Positions 15,808-25,155 of a stretch of 64,000 nucleotides of DNA are shown here, piece by piece. The notes beneath the pieces are model-generated. The model searched no databases. It was not told where the DNA came from and saw only the letters and a program-made list of their open reading frames with translations. How positions within the stretch are numbered: the first letter of the stretch is position 1; each line of letters opens with the position of its first letter. This stretch comes from Saprospiraceae bacterium (GTDB lineage Bacteria; Bacteroidota; Bacteroidia; Chitinophagales; Saprospiraceae): the NCBI GenBank assembly GCA_022841345.1, contig JALHRR010000017.1, forward strand, positions 28,519 through 92,518, in the 5' to 3' direction. The position numbers and the translations under genes were made by a program.

Positions 15808-17523
15808 TTATTCTCCGCAAGAACTATATGTCTTAGCCAGATTAATATTAGCTTCTTTATTTCCATACCAGCCTCTCGTCTCCTCTATATGTTCCAGCGT
15901 GGAATTGCAATTTGCAAAGTATTTTTTAGCTCTTTTTTTGGCAAGAATATCGTTTTGTGTAACGGCAAAATACTCTTCCATACCTGCTGATTTGAATACA
16001 GAATAAGCTTTGGCACAGTTCATTAAGAATCCATCATCAAAGAATACATGGTAAGCAGTAATTTTATCATCCCTATAAATGACTTCAGCAAATGCAGGAG
16101 CAGTTTTTACGCCAAACATATCATATGGTTTGAAATCCAGTGTAGTAATGGTTCTCTTTGAAAACTGCAGAGATTGTAAATCCCTGGCCTTGATATGGAA
16201 TTTTTTCATCTTATCCTTTTCATCAATGTAGCCAAATTCAGCACCGCTGAAGCAACTGCTTTTTTGGTCTCCATCGGTCAATACCAGGTATCCGTCAAAA
16301 CTCCTTCCGTCATTTAACTTTAAGGCAGCTGCCAGCACAAGATCGGAAGGTTTTTTCTTGAATCTTTTGGCTAACTCCAGATCCACTTCGGCTTCGTCGG
16401 ATTCGGAGGATTCTTCTCCCTCCTCTTCTTCCGATATTTCCTCTTCCTGGCCAAAGCCGGTTGCTCCCGGTCTGATTTTCATTGTGGAGGATGAGTGCTC
16501 ATAATTACTGTTCATGATATTAAAATCAGCCATGATGGCTCTTTGCCTTTTTATGAACTCCATATATCTTTTATCAGCCTTTTTCAATTGATCCAGCTGC
16601 ACTGCTTCTGCGGCCCAGGCTTCAATATCCAGCTCGAAGTCACCCAGATAAGCCAGCACCACTGCATTATGAATATAAGCATTTGCAATTTTTACTTCCT
16701 GCTCATCAGCTTTATTATATTTTTGACTTCCATCTCTGAAAAATTCGAATGGAGTTTTCAATGCTGCTTTATATGCAGCAACATCATCATTTTTATCAAA
16801 AGCCTTCAAAATAGTTCTGATGGCTTCAAATTGAGCATCACATGCTGCATAATCCGCATGTTTTTTAGTATCGATGTAGTATATGGAAAGCGGATATTTT
16901 TTCTTTTGAAAACCGATATGGTGATTCATGATCTCCATGGCTCGTTTTGCCCTGTCAAGACTTACTCTGCTCACGTGATCATTTACCATTTTGGTAAGAT
17001 TCTGCCTGACATGATTTTCTACCTGAGCCACTGAATTAAATGTTGAGGTTGACATCAGATCTATTTGATTCCCTGTTTGGCTGGCAGGAATGCTCAGGAT
17101 GGACTCACCCTTTGCATTCAGGATTCTCGCAGATACATTAAGCTGCACTTCGTAGGATTTGGAATAGGTAGTAACCTCTTTTTTGTTTACGGTATTTTTT
17201 ATCGTGTTGATTTTCTCTTTCTTAAAAACAGGTTCAGCTATAGCGATTTCGACAGTAAATTGTTCGCCGTAAGGTACTTTGTTGTAACCTTGTAATGCAG
17301 GCAGGGATTTCAGAAATTGCTCTTCATTCATCCCGTATTTTAAATAGAAATCCTGACGATTTGCAGAAACCATCTTATAGTCATCAAATTCTGCAACACC
17401 ATAATTATTAGGCAGAATGGTCAGCGAAGGATGTAAGGTTTTGTAATCAATTTTTATTTTTTGTGAAAATAGGCTTGTACAGGACAGCAATACGCATACT
17501 GTCAAAATATAAATTTGTTTCAT
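15808..17523 (-). CDS. Exported protein of unknown function
   Basis: 571 aa with a signal peptide ('YILTVCVLLSCTSLFSQ', cleavage about residue 20). The first half has beta-strands and 'GEQFTVEIAIAEPVFKKEKI', the middle is alpha-helical (TPR-like spacing around 'AAYKAALKTPFEFFRDGSQKYNKADEQEVKIANAYIHNAVV' region), and an acidic linker of Glu/Ser/Asp lies near 355-380. The C-terminal third has 'AALKLNDGRSFDGYLVLTDG', 'CFSGAEFGYIDEKDKMKKFHIKARDLQSLQF', like other Bacteroidota periplasmic proteins that read a stored parameter. No sorting domain, so periplasmic is likely. No recognised family. It is convergent with the upstream antitoxin locus and transcribed alone. Confidence 0.75.
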   Translation of the reverse strand: MKQIYILTVCVLLSCTSLFSQKIKIDYKTLHPSLTILPNNYGVAEFDDYKMVSANRQDFYLKYGMNEEQFLKSLPALQGYNKVPYGEQFTVEIAIAEPVFKKEKINTIKNTVNKKEVTTYSKSYEVQLNVSARILNAKGESILSIPASQTGNQIDLMSTSTFNSVAQVENHVRQNLTKMVNDHVSRVSLDRAKRAMEIMNHHIGFQKKKYPLSIYYIDTKKHADYAACDAQFEAIRTILKAFDKNDDVAAYKAALKTPFEFFRDGSQKYNKADEQEVKIANAYIHNAVVLAYLGDFELDIEAWAAEAVQLDQLKKADKRYMEFIKRQRAIMADFNIMNSNYEHSSSTMKIRPGATGFGQEEEISEEEEGEESSESDEAEVDLELAKRFKKKPSDLVLAAALKLNDGRSFDGYLVLTDGDQKSSCFSGAEFGYIDEKDKMKKFHIKARDLQSLQFSKRTITTLDFKPYDMFGVKTAPAFAEVIYRDDKITAYHVFFDDGFLMNCAKAYSVFKSAGMEEYFAVTQNDILAKKRAKKYFANCNSTLEHIEETRGWYGNKEANINLAKTYSSCGE

Positions 17524-17686
17524 TTAGGTTGTTGATTGACTCTTGTTAAAAAAATGGGTTATTCCATAAAAGTCACAAAAATATCTTTTTATTTTAAAAT
17601 GGCAAGGACGGGACATATTAAGTCCTGATAAACTCCCTGATTTGGCGAGTACGTTTTTCTTGAATCAAATTTTGAATCCTATTACG

Positions 17687-18196
17687 TCAGGAATTCAACA
17701 CCCCTTTCAATTCCTCATCCTTATTGCGCAGATCCAGTCCTCCTTCAAGGATTGATTTTAAATTGGCCAGGTAAAAAGTCCATCCGTTGGAACAACCAAC
17801 ATGAAAATTTACTCTTGATTTTTCATCTGTAGGGATATGATGCTGTGTCAGTTCCAGGATGCTTTGATCACCTTCTGCGTATATCCTCACTGAAACAATA
17901 CCCGCCTTTCCGAATACAAAGCTCATCTGATTTTCACCATCGGCTTCCAGGATTTCACCCTTTTCTGTGACATCATCACTCCAACCAAACCATTGCCATT
18001 CATAAGTATCACCCACCTGAATACTTTCAGTCCTTTTACGCAATTGTCCCGCAGCTGAGGTAAAGGCCGCATTCCTGAGAAACCAGCTTTCCAGTGCATT
18101 CTGACTTGTCCAGGCATCGTATATTTCCTGAACAGGAGCATTGACCGGAATACGTTGTACGAATTGAGTCCAGTCGTAAGTAAAGTTATTTTCCAT
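17687..18196 (-). CDS. SRPBCC/AHSA1-like START-domain protein
   Basis: 169 aa cytoplasmic protein. 'RIPVNAPVQEIYDAWTSQNALESWFLRNA' is the N-terminal strand and helix of the AHSA1/SRPBCC fold; 'GDTYEWQWFGWSDDVTEKGEILEADGENQMSFVFG' and 'ILELTQHHIPTDEKSRVNFHVGCSNGWTFYLANLKSILEGG' give the sheet and the long C-terminal helix. This family binds hydrophobic ligands in a deep pocket and is often a stress or lipid-related accessory; no catalytic residue is known. Start at 18196 gives the canonical N-terminus. It is isolated, followed upstream by a repeat element. Confidence 0.9.
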   Translation of the reverse strand: MENNFTYDWTQFVQRIPVNAPVQEIYDAWTSQNALESWFLRNAAFTSAAGQLRKRTESIQVGDTYEWQWFGWSDDVTEKGEILEADGENQMSFVFGKAGIVSVRIYAEGDQSILELTQHHIPTDEKSRVNFHVGCSNGWTFYLANLKSILEGGLDLRNKDEELKGVLNS

Positions 18197-18290
18197 GGTA
18201 TTTCATTTAACAAACCTGATTTCAAATGTCGGAAGGAAAAACTGTAATGCCAAATCACAAGCAATAAGAATGCCTGTGATTTTTGAAGAT

Positions 18291-18432
18291 TTTGGGCCTC
18301 CCCACCGGGTAATCTGACATTGCAATGAAAGCATATGCAATGTCAGATTACCCGGGGTCGCGCTATCCGCTTTACTTCGCAGAGCCGCATGGTAATGCGT
18401 CTCTGCTTCGTGCCCGCTCCTATCGCTGAGGC
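18291..18432 (+). repeat. Variable-stem repeat element, copy B
   Basis: Same constant ends and second hairpin as 13520-13673. The first hairpin has perfect 20-nt arms (18305-18324 and 18336-18355) whose sequence, CCGGGTAATCTGACATTGCA, is unrelated to copies A and C apart from the GC-rich base of the stem. Confidence 0.8.
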
Positions 18433-18697
18433 GGTGTGGGTGAGTGTTAGAGAAGGAAAGTTATTCCAGAAAAGAAGGAGATTACACATTCAATTTTGAA
18501 GGTGGGATTATTTCCAGTATTTCTACTTGTCACATTAGGTAGTTTATCTCTCTAGAACTCCCATTTTACTTGTTATTTTTATTAGTGAAAATTTTGGTCT
18601 CCTAACAGATGAGAAATGTGGATTTTAGAATTATATTTCTAACTCAAATTTCATGGAAATTACTCGTTTTTTCTTCACTTCGAAACCCTCCCAAATA
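18433..18697. other. Leader region of the LpxR-like gene
   Basis: AT-rich and gene-free. It probably holds the promoter of the LpxR/subtilase pair, but I find no convincing TAnnTTTG box. Confidence 0.3.
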
Positions 18698-19801
18698 ATG
18701 AAGCACCTTATTGTATGCATAGTAATTTTATTATTTGGATGTACAAATCTCAAGGCGCAGGAAGATCAGGAAGGACAGGATGAAAAATACATCCAGGATC
18801 AAAGCATTAGCCTCATCATTGATCAGGATGCCTTTTCAGGTTATAATGAGGATCGCAATTACACCATGGGATTATCCATTGGATATGCAGGCAAATTCGC
18901 TGACAAGGATTGGTTGCTTTTTCCATGGATGAGAAAGAAAGTGGATTGGTTATTTGGATTTAAAGGATTACATCAGTCAGGGGAACAATTTTTGCCCGCT
19001 ATTGCCATTTTTTTCAGTGGTTTTACACCGGAGAATATTGCTGTTGCTGAACCAGTGATTAATGACAGGCCTTATAGCAGTATCATGGGTATTTCATCCT
19101 TTCGCTCCACATTGATGAAGGGAGATCAGGATGAAATTGTTCAGTATGCTTTTAGCACAAGATTGAATATTGGAATCCTTGGATTAAACATAGGAAGAGA
19201 TGTGCAATCTCATATTCACCGCGAAATGTGGATTGGATCTACAAGACCGGTTCCACTTGGATGGCATAATCAAATTTCTCAGGGAGGTGAACCCACCGCC
19301 CTTTATCAAATGCAGTTTTCGAAGCCGGCCTTCATCGCGTATGGTCTGGATAAAGACGGTCAGGAAACTGATCGCAAAAAACTGGAATTAATGTATGTGG
19401 CAGAGTGCAATGTAGGATATTATAATAATATCGCTGTAGGTACAGTATTCCGGATCGGCAGATATTATACTCCATTCTGGTATTTGAACAGTTCAGGAAT
19501 GAGCTCTGTAAATCAAACAGCCCTGATGGCTCCCAAATTTGAATTCTTCTTTACATTCGGCATCAGAGCAAGGGCAGTATTATACAATGTACTGCTTCAG
19601 GGACAATTCAGGAACACTGAACACAGGCTTTATTATAATGAAATCAGCCCTCTTATTTTTGAATCGGAGTTTGGTGTTGTCATGAGGTACAAAAAGTTAA
19701 GCTTAATTGTTCATCCTTTTCAATTGCGGACATCAGAACACAGATTATCTACCAGCCGTACCCACATATGGGGAAGTGCATCCTTGATTTTTTCTTTCTA
19801 A
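18698..19801 (+). CDS. LpxR-like outer-membrane lipid A deacylase
   Basis: 367 aa from ATG 18698, chosen because a signal peptide (residues 1-20, 'LIVCIVILLFGCTNLKAQ') follows it; an in-frame ATG at 18653 would place 15 charged residues in front. The mature start 'SLIIDQDAFSGYNEDRNYTMGLSIGYAG' is the LpxR (PF09982) N-terminal strand, whose Asp residues take part in catalysis in characterised homologues. The remainder has alternating amphipathic strands ending 'GSASLIFSF' with a C-terminal Phe, as expected for a 12-strand outer-membrane barrel. By family knowledge it removes the 3'-acyloxyacyl chain of lipid A. A subtilase gene follows after 12 bp, so they form an operon. Confidence 0.8.
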   Translation: MKHLIVCIVILLFGCTNLKAQEDQEGQDEKYIQDQSISLIIDQDAFSGYNEDRNYTMGLSIGYAGKFADKDWLLFPWMRKKVDWLFGFKGLHQSGEQFLPAIAIFFSGFTPENIAVAEPVINDRPYSSIMGISSFRSTLMKGDQDEIVQYAFSTRLNIGILGLNIGRDVQSHIHREMWIGSTRPVPLGWHNQISQGGEPTALYQMQFSKPAFIAYGLDKDGQETDRKKLELMYVAECNVGYYNNIAVGTVFRIGRYYTPFWYLNSSGMSSVNQTALMAPKFEFFFTFGIRARAVLYNVLLQGQFRNTEHRLYYNEISPLIFESEFGVVMRYKKLSLIVHPFQLRTSEHRLSTSRTHIWGSASLIFSF

Positions 19802-19813
19802 AAATAAAAACAG

Positions 19814-21139
19814 ATGAAAGAAAAGGGAAAGAAATTATTGCTTCACTATAAAGGGCAGTCCTGGCATATGGGATCTGAAATTCCTGTGCCACATATTTCT
19901 AAATTTAAAAATGAAGAATCCTGTACACTCTTTGTTAAACTCAAAAGTCAAAAGTTGGGCCATCTTGATTCCCTTCAGATTGATTACAAATTGGCAGGTT
20001 ACAGGAGAGTTTCGGGAATGGACAATGTGTATGAGTTCAAATTTCCAAAAATGACCATTCAGGAACTCACGACACTTGCTTCAGTGTATTATCGAAGTGG
20101 CCTCGTTGAATATGCTGAACCAAAAATTGTTCAGAAATTCAAACCTCAATGGCCGGCAGCATTTAATGATCCTTTATTCTCCCAACAATGGATTTTGAAT
20201 AACACCGGTCAGAATGGAGGTACTCCGGGCATGGACCCCGGGATTTTAAAAGCAATTGACTGGATAAAGGCTCAGAATATTGCTTTGGATGATAATGTCA
20301 AAATTGCAGTACTGGATGAAGGAGTAGATGTTGATCATCAGGATTTGCAGCAGTCTGGTTTAATGCAGGATGGTTTTTCCAGATTTGGCGACCCAACAAA
20401 TCCTAAACCTAAAACACATGCTCACCATGGTACTCAGATAACCGGCATTATCGCTTCGGTTTGGAACAGCATTGGAATTGCAGGAGCAAATCCATTTTGT
20501 AAGATTATGCCCGGCAAGATATATTATCATCCAAACGGAGTCAGACCTACAGAGATGGCAAAAGGAATAAGACAGGCTGTTGATTTAGGTGCACGTGTTC
20601 TGAATTTAAGCTGGAAGATTGTCCCATCCCCCATGATTGCAGATGCTATTCAATATGCAGTGTCGAAAAATTGTATTGTCTGCGCTGCAGCAGGAAATTA
20701 CCTGCATCCCAATGATGACAGGTCTGTTCAATTTCCCGGCAAGCTGGATGATGTGATTGGAGTAGGCGCATTTGATCATCATGGTCAATGGATCAACCTT
20801 AACAATGCCCCTGCAGCGCATAGGTTTGGATCCTGCCATGGCAGAGAAGTGGACATTTCAGCTCCTGGGCTTTACGTGCATACATTGAAGAATAACAATG
20901 CCTACGACCCTGCTTTTTTCGGAACTTCAGCAGCTACAGCCATTGTATCAGCGATTGCAGGATTGGTGATTGCAGTTCGTCCAGATTTGTCAGTTAATGA
21001 AATAAAGTCAATTCTGTACACGTCAGCGGATCAGGTACCACTGACTGAGGGCAGCAGTCTTTATTTGTCAGAAAGATATGGTCATGGCCGCATTAATGCT
21101 TTTGAAGCGGTTAAACTCGCACAGTTCTGGCCAAATTAG
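19814..21139 (+). CDS. Subtilisin-family (S8) serine peptidase
   Basis: 441 aa. The catalytic triad is visible: D168 ('KIAVLDEGVDVDH'), H205 ('HAHHGTQITGIIAS') and S372 ('FFGTSAATAIVSAIAG'), with oxyanion N295 ('AAAGNY'). An N-terminal ~110 residues form a prodomain-like beta-alpha module ('SCTLFVKLKSQKLGHLDSL', 'LTTLASVYYRSGLVEYAEPKIVQKF'), followed by the usual 'NDPLFSQQWILNNTGQ' entry to the catalytic domain. No signal peptide is seen from this ATG, which is odd for a subtilase; either it acts inside the cell or leaves by another route. Only 12 bp separate it from the LpxR-like gene, so they are co-transcribed. A catalytic His pair in 'HAHHGT' makes the choice of H205 slightly uncertain. 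Confidence 0.92.
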   Translation: MKEKGKKLLLHYKGQSWHMGSEIPVPHISKFKNEESCTLFVKLKSQKLGHLDSLQIDYKLAGYRRVSGMDNVYEFKFPKMTIQELTTLASVYYRSGLVEYAEPKIVQKFKPQWPAAFNDPLFSQQWILNNTGQNGGTPGMDPGILKAIDWIKAQNIALDDNVKIAVLDEGVDVDHQDLQQSGLMQDGFSRFGDPTNPKPKTHAHHGTQITGIIASVWNSIGIAGANPFCKIMPGKIYYHPNGVRPTEMAKGIRQAVDLGARVLNLSWKIVPSPMIADAIQYAVSKNCIVCAAAGNYLHPNDDRSVQFPGKLDDVIGVGAFDHHGQWINLNNAPAAHRFGSCHGREVDISAPGLYVHTLKNNNAYDPAFFGTSAATAIVSAIAGLVIAVRPDLSVNEIKSILYTSADQVPLTEGSSLYLSERYGHGRINAFEAVKLAQFWPN

Positions 21140-21175
21140 GAGGTCTTCAAAACTCCGCTCAAATTCTTGACGCTC

Positions 21176-22750
21176 TCACCTCCACACCATCACCTTCTCG
21201 ACAACCCGACCTTCAGTATCTACGATTTGAAGGAAGTAGTTTCCTGAATTCAGATCGCTCATGTCTAATTTTATGTTTTGCTTACCGGGAATAATAGGGT
21301 AGGAATTATAAAGAGTTTTGAGCCAACGGCCATTGATATCTATAATATGAATTGTGATGTTCTTACTTTTTTCTGCTGTGATTTCTATCGTTGCGAAATC
21401 AGCAAGTGGATTGGGGTAAATCCGATATTCTGAAACGGACAATCCATTCTCTTTGATACTCGTACTCAAACTCAACATGACTTTACACATGGCAAAGTCA
21501 AAATCTACTTCACCAGCAACTAAAATTTGATCGCCATGCATTTTGATTTCCGCGCAGTCATCTATTTTGCTTTCATCTGCTACAAAGATTCCTCCATTAT
21601 TCCCAAACGATGTGTCTGTTTGTCCATCTGTTGTCAATTTTATCAGACATACTTTGCCCATTGTATTACCAGCAACATAAATGTAGTTGTTATGGAATAA
21701 GATGCTTCTGATATTTGAGTTTCTGTTTAGGAATTTATGTCGCCATACACCAAGCATAGCAAAATCATGATCCAATTTTCCATCGCTGTTTAGTTTCATC
21801 AGAACCATTGTCTCCTGACCATTGTCATATTCATATCCACCGGCCAATATACTGCGATCAGGAAGCTCCATTACAACATTGAATTGCTGGGTAAGATTGG
21901 CAGAACCGGAGTGAAACATTCCATTTAAACCAAATGATTTGTCTATAGTGCCATCAGCTTTGATTTTCCCTACCCAATAATTTTCTTTTTCAGTGCCCGC
22001 TTTTAATGATCCGCAGACCAGGTAATTTCCATCCTGTAATTTAGTCCCATGTATGACCCGTTCATCTGCATTGCTGAATCTGAGCTGCACTTTACCGGTA
22101 TTATGAAATTGTGTATCTAATTTGCCATTAGGCAATAATTGAATCATGAATGCATCCAGTCCCCCGGGCCACACTCCACCTGTTGCATATCCAAGGCCAA
22201 TTATTTTTTCATCTTCACCCCACTCGAGATGTATCAGCCTTTGAATATCACCATGAATAAAATAACTATAGCTGCCTTTGCCCTCATAGGTAGTATCAAG
22301 CGAACCATCAGAATTGCATCGCGCTATCATAGCTTGTTCATTTATCAATTCACGGGAAATGTATCCACCCACCAACACTTTTCCATTTGGGTGGAGCAAA
22401 GCGGTTCTGGCAAGATCTTTGTTGATGGTAAGTTGTTGTACAACTCGCCCACCATTTTTCTTGCTGGCATCTAAGTTCCCCTCAGAGTTATAATAACCTA
22501 TGCAAAAATGATTTTTACTCCCGGGACGAGAAGTAGTGCCGGCTAAAATAATTTTCTTTGTTTCGGTAATAAGTAATTTCGATATGAAGTCATATTCAGG
22601 AGTAAATGTAAACAAGCCAAAATCAGTTCTCGTATACCCATCGGTGCCAAAATTCGGAAAGATATATTGCTGTTGCGCTCTTATTCCTGAGTGCATAAGA
22701 ATAACGCAGATGAAAATTCTAAAAAGAGAAACAGAAGTATTAATAGGCAT
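21176..22750 (-). CDS. Delta-60 repeat protein with T9SS sorting domain
   Basis: 524 aa with a signal peptide (residues ~8-25, ending 'GIRAQ'). The body has about six ~55-60 aa repeats of the delta-60 type ('MIARCNSDGSLDTTYEGKGS', 'VGKIKADGTIDKSFGLNG', 'LMKLNSDGKLDHDFAMLG', 'LIKLTTDGQTDTSFGNNG'), which by family knowledge form a seven-bladed-like propeller. The C-terminal ~80 residues are a T9SS domain ('IYPNPLADFATIEI', 'IIDINGRWLK', 'LNSGNYFLQIVDTEGRVVEKVMVWR'). The tail ends VWR rather than the usual K, which is tolerated. It converges with the subtilase gene (37 bp between stops), and shares no operon. Confidence 0.92.
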   Translation of the reverse strand: MPINTSVSLFRIFICVILMHSGIRAQQQYIFPNFGTDGYTRTDFGLFTFTPEYDFISKLLITETKKIILAGTTSRPGSKNHFCIGYYNSEGNLDASKKNGGRVVQQLTINKDLARTALLHPNGKVLVGGYISRELINEQAMIARCNSDGSLDTTYEGKGSYSYFIHGDIQRLIHLEWGEDEKIIGLGYATGGVWPGGLDAFMIQLLPNGKLDTQFHNTGKVQLRFSNADERVIHGTKLQDGNYLVCGSLKAGTEKENYWVGKIKADGTIDKSFGLNGMFHSGSANLTQQFNVVMELPDRSILAGGYEYDNGQETMVLMKLNSDGKLDHDFAMLGVWRHKFLNRNSNIRSILFHNNYIYVAGNTMGKVCLIKLTTDGQTDTSFGNNGGIFVADESKIDDCAEIKMHGDQILVAGEVDFDFAMCKVMLSLSTSIKENGLSVSEYRIYPNPLADFATIEITAEKSKNITIHIIDINGRWLKTLYNSYPIIPGKQNIKLDMSDLNSGNYFLQIVDTEGRVVEKVMVWR

Positions 22751-23093
22751 TTGTGGAGTTCTTCAGTTATTAAAGCCATTCAAAAGTAAAGTTTATTTCA
22801 TCTAAGAATATCGAACAGAAGGAGAAAATTACATATTTTCAATTAATGAATTCGTAACTACCTATCATAAATTGCCAAACATTAAATCCCTTCAAAAGTA
22901 AAAAGCATAAACCCGGAAATTGACATCAAATGATTAGGAACTAGACGGCGAAATATAAATCTTTAATTCTTTAGAAAATTAATTCTGGAGTAGCTTAAAC
23001 CCAAGGGACTAATTTACATCAAATGATACTAAATGATGATCAGGATTTTTCCTGATTGATTTACCCACACTGCAATTTTCCTATATTTACTCT
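22751..23093. other. Divergent intergenic region
   Basis: 343 bp, AT-rich, between divergent genes and likely to hold both promoters. It contains CATCAAATGAT twice (22925, 23017), a hairpin ATCAGGA/TCCTGAT at 23039-23056 and a TATATTTA box at 23082-23089 that is one base off the -7 consensus but only 4 bp from the ATG at 23094. No gene. Confidence 0.4.
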
Positions 23094-24488
23094 ATGAAAC
23101 GCCAATCCCTTCTGATATTATTAATTCTGGTGAGCTTTGCCTCCCTTGCCCTGATCAACCTGAATGCCCCTGACAATTATTCAGAGCCTGATATTCCCAA
23201 TTATATCTTAAAGGATAACATGCCGGAAAGTAACCGGATCGATGATCGGGTAGCTACTTTAGGCAGAGTGTTATTTTACGATAAGCAACTGTCAAGAAAC
23301 GGAACAATATCCTGCGCATCCTGTCACAGGCAGGAGTTTGCTTTTGGGGATACTGCTGTTTTCAGCAGGGGATTGGTAGGAGAATTGACCGGCAGACATT
23401 CTATGCGTTTGGCTAATATCAGATTTGCGGATGATTCTTTATTTTTTTGGGACAGGAGAGCTGCTTCTTTGGAAATTCAATCTACTATGCCCATTCAGGA
23501 TCATGTGGAAATGGGATTCAGTGGTTTTTCCGGAGATCCCGGTATGGATTCTCTCCTGAAGAGGCTGGAGGGTGTTGATTATTATCCCATGTTATTTGAA
23601 TATGCATTTGGAGACGAGGAGATTAGTGAATTCAGGATGCAGAAAGCTTTAGCACAGTTTGTCAGAAGTATTGTTTCGTTTGATTCCCGGTTTGATGAAG
23701 GCAGGGCGATTACCGGAAATAATATGATGCCATTTCCAAATTTTACTCCTCAGGAAAATCAGGGTAAAATGCTGTTTTTTGCTCCACCGGCAATGGGTGG
23801 AGGTGGATGTCAGGGATGCCACAGAGCACCTGAGTTTGACATCGACCCCAATACAGGCAATAACGGTGTGATTGCATTTATACCCGGAACTACGAATCCT
23901 GACTTCAACAATACCCGATCTCCAAGTCTGAGAGATCTCTACAGGCCTGATGGGGTTCTTAATGGGCCGATGATGCATACCGGCCATTTTCGCAATTTCA
24001 GAGAAGTTATTGATCACTATAATAATATTATCCCTCAGCCATTTAATCCCCGCCTGGATCCAAGACTCCGGGGCCCTCAGGGAGCCGGTCAGCAATTGAA
24101 TTTCACTGTTGCTCAAAAGGAAGCGCTGGAGGCTTTTATGCGAACGCTGAGCGGACAGAATCTCTACACTGACCTTAAATGGTCTAATCCTTTCAATGAA
24201 AACGACGAACTGGATATTATTCCACTGAGCACTGCGGTTTCAGAAACTAACCCGGAATTAGATATTAAAATATGGCCCAATCCGGTCACAGATTTAGTTC
24301 ATGTGCAATTACCCGAAGGTGATCATACACTCAAATTGTTTCAGTTGGATGGTAAGTTACTCCAAACTCAAAAAGGGCAGAATCTGATAGGTTTGAATAT
24401 ACAGGATTTACCAAAAGGAATTTATTTGTTGCAAATCCGCTCATCTTATAATACCAGGGTTTTTGTCAGGAAAATTATAAAGATTTGA
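23094..24488 (+). CDS. Di-heme cytochrome c peroxidase (MauG/CcpA family) with T9SS tail
   Basis: 464 aa. N-terminal hydrophobic signal (5-24). Two heme sites: 'CASCH' (C74-C77-H78) and 'CQGCH' (C239-C242-H243), each in the family context ('LGRVLFYDKQLSRNGTISCASCH', 'GCQGCHRAPEFD'). Also present are 'FWDRRAASLE' and the C-terminal 'MMHTGHFRNFREVIDHYN' with a possible distal Met or His. Residues ~385-464 are a T9SS sorting domain ('IWPNPVTDLVHVQL', 'KLFQLDGKLLQ', 'LPKGIYLLQI', 'VFVRKIIKI'). The peroxidase family is normally periplasmic, so a sorting domain implies outer-surface export. It reduces H2O2 or oxidises a substrate using both hemes. Start ATG has a TATATTTA box only 4 bp upstream, so the transcript may be nearly leaderless. 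Confidence 0.93.
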   Translation: MKRQSLLILLILVSFASLALINLNAPDNYSEPDIPNYILKDNMPESNRIDDRVATLGRVLFYDKQLSRNGTISCASCHRQEFAFGDTAVFSRGLVGELTGRHSMRLANIRFADDSLFFWDRRAASLEIQSTMPIQDHVEMGFSGFSGDPGMDSLLKRLEGVDYYPMLFEYAFGDEEISEFRMQKALAQFVRSIVSFDSRFDEGRAITGNNMMPFPNFTPQENQGKMLFFAPPAMGGGGCQGCHRAPEFDIDPNTGNNGVIAFIPGTTNPDFNNTRSPSLRDLYRPDGVLNGPMMHTGHFRNFREVIDHYNNIIPQPFNPRLDPRLRGPQGAGQQLNFTVAQKEALEAFMRTLSGQNLYTDLKWSNPFNENDELDIIPLSTAVSETNPELDIKIWPNPVTDLVHVQLPEGDHTLKLFQLDGKLLQTQKGQNLIGLNIQDLPKGIYLLQIRSSYNTRVFVRKIIKI

Positions 24489-24630
24489 TAGACAATAGAC
24501 AATGGTTAATTGAATTAACCAATACATAATAGATTTAAGTTGACAATGGAATCAGTATACAGGATTTAAAATTCAGTTCGTTATTACTAAACGGGTGTCA
24601 CGAATAACAAATTTGAAATTGGAAAAGTAT

Positions 24631-24638
24631 TATCTTTG
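24631..24638 (+). promoter_or_regulatory. Promoter of hicBA (leaderless spacing)
   Basis: TATCTTTG matches the -7 consensus exactly, and TTTG at 24612-24615 is a -33 candidate (15-bp spacer, slightly short). Only 4 bp separate the box from the hicB ATG at 24643, so transcription would start at or next to the start codon. Confidence 0.65.
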
Positions 24639-24642
24639 TATA

Positions 24643-24870
24643 ATGAGCAGAAAAATCGAATTGACAGCAATAATTGAAAAGGAAAACAACATGTTTGTTT
24701 CCTTATGCCCTGAATTGGATATCGCAAGCCAAGGTAAGACTGCTTCTATTGCTAAAAAAAACCTGATTGAGGCAATAGAACTATTTTATGAAACAGCATC
24801 TGAAACCGAGATTTCCAGAAGACTTGAAAATGAAGTACAAATTTCCAGAGTAGTTGTAAATGTTGAATGA
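24643..24870 (+). CDS. hicB: HicB-like antitoxin
   Basis: 75 aa from ATG 24643. An upstream in-frame start at 24595 is rejected because the promoter box at 24631 overlaps it. 'ELTAIIEKENNMFVSLCPELDIASQGKTASIAKKNLIEAIELFY' is the HicB partial RNase H-like fold with its conserved 'CPELD..SQG....EA..NL.EAI' pattern. The C-terminal DNA-binding tail of larger HicB proteins is absent, so this is a short form. It ends with ATGA overlapping hicA. The order antitoxin-toxin is the reverse of the best-known E. coli hicAB. Function: binds HicA and blocks mRNA cleavage. Confidence 0.88.
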   Translation: MSRKIELTAIIEKENNMFVSLCPELDIASQGKTASIAKKNLIEAIELFYETASETEISRRLENEVQISRVVVNVE

Positions 24871-25076
24871 GAACCTTATCCGGCAAAGAAGTATGCTTAA
24901 TTCTACTCAATCATGGATTTGTAAAAGTGAGACAAAAAGGCAGTCATGTGATAATGCAAAAAGTTTTAGAGAATACAACTATTACCGTTCCGGTTCCTGC
25001 ACACAAAGAAATTGCCACTGGAACATTATTTTCCATAATTAGACAATCGGGCTTGAAAAAAGCAGACTTCGACTAA
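24867..25076 (+). CDS. hicA: HicA mRNA interferase toxin
   Basis: 69 aa, dsRBD-like fold with 'LSGKEVCLILLNHGFVKVRQKGSHVIMQK' and catalytic His27 in 'GSH'. The later 'TVPVPAHKEIATGTLFSIIRQSGLKKADF' is the family's C-terminal half ('P.H.E...GTL..I....G...DF'). Complete, no truncation. Its ATG is within the stop of hicB (ATGA), so the pair is co-translated. By family knowledge it cleaves mRNA and inhibits growth when free. Confidence 0.93.
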   Translation: MRTLSGKEVCLILLNHGFVKVRQKGSHVIMQKVLENTTITVPVPAHKEIATGTLFSIIRQSGLKKADFD

Positions 25077-25155
25077 GCTCCATAATAATTGATATCCGAC
25101 ACTATTTATTTCAATTGAAAGTCGGTTCATGATACATTAAGATAAATCGTTATAT

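Noticed and set aside
16495..17034. 179-aa plus-strand frame opposite the exported protein at 15808
   Set aside because: Fully antisense to a gene with a clear signal peptide; the translation is hydrophobic in the way antisense frames of charged helices usually are.
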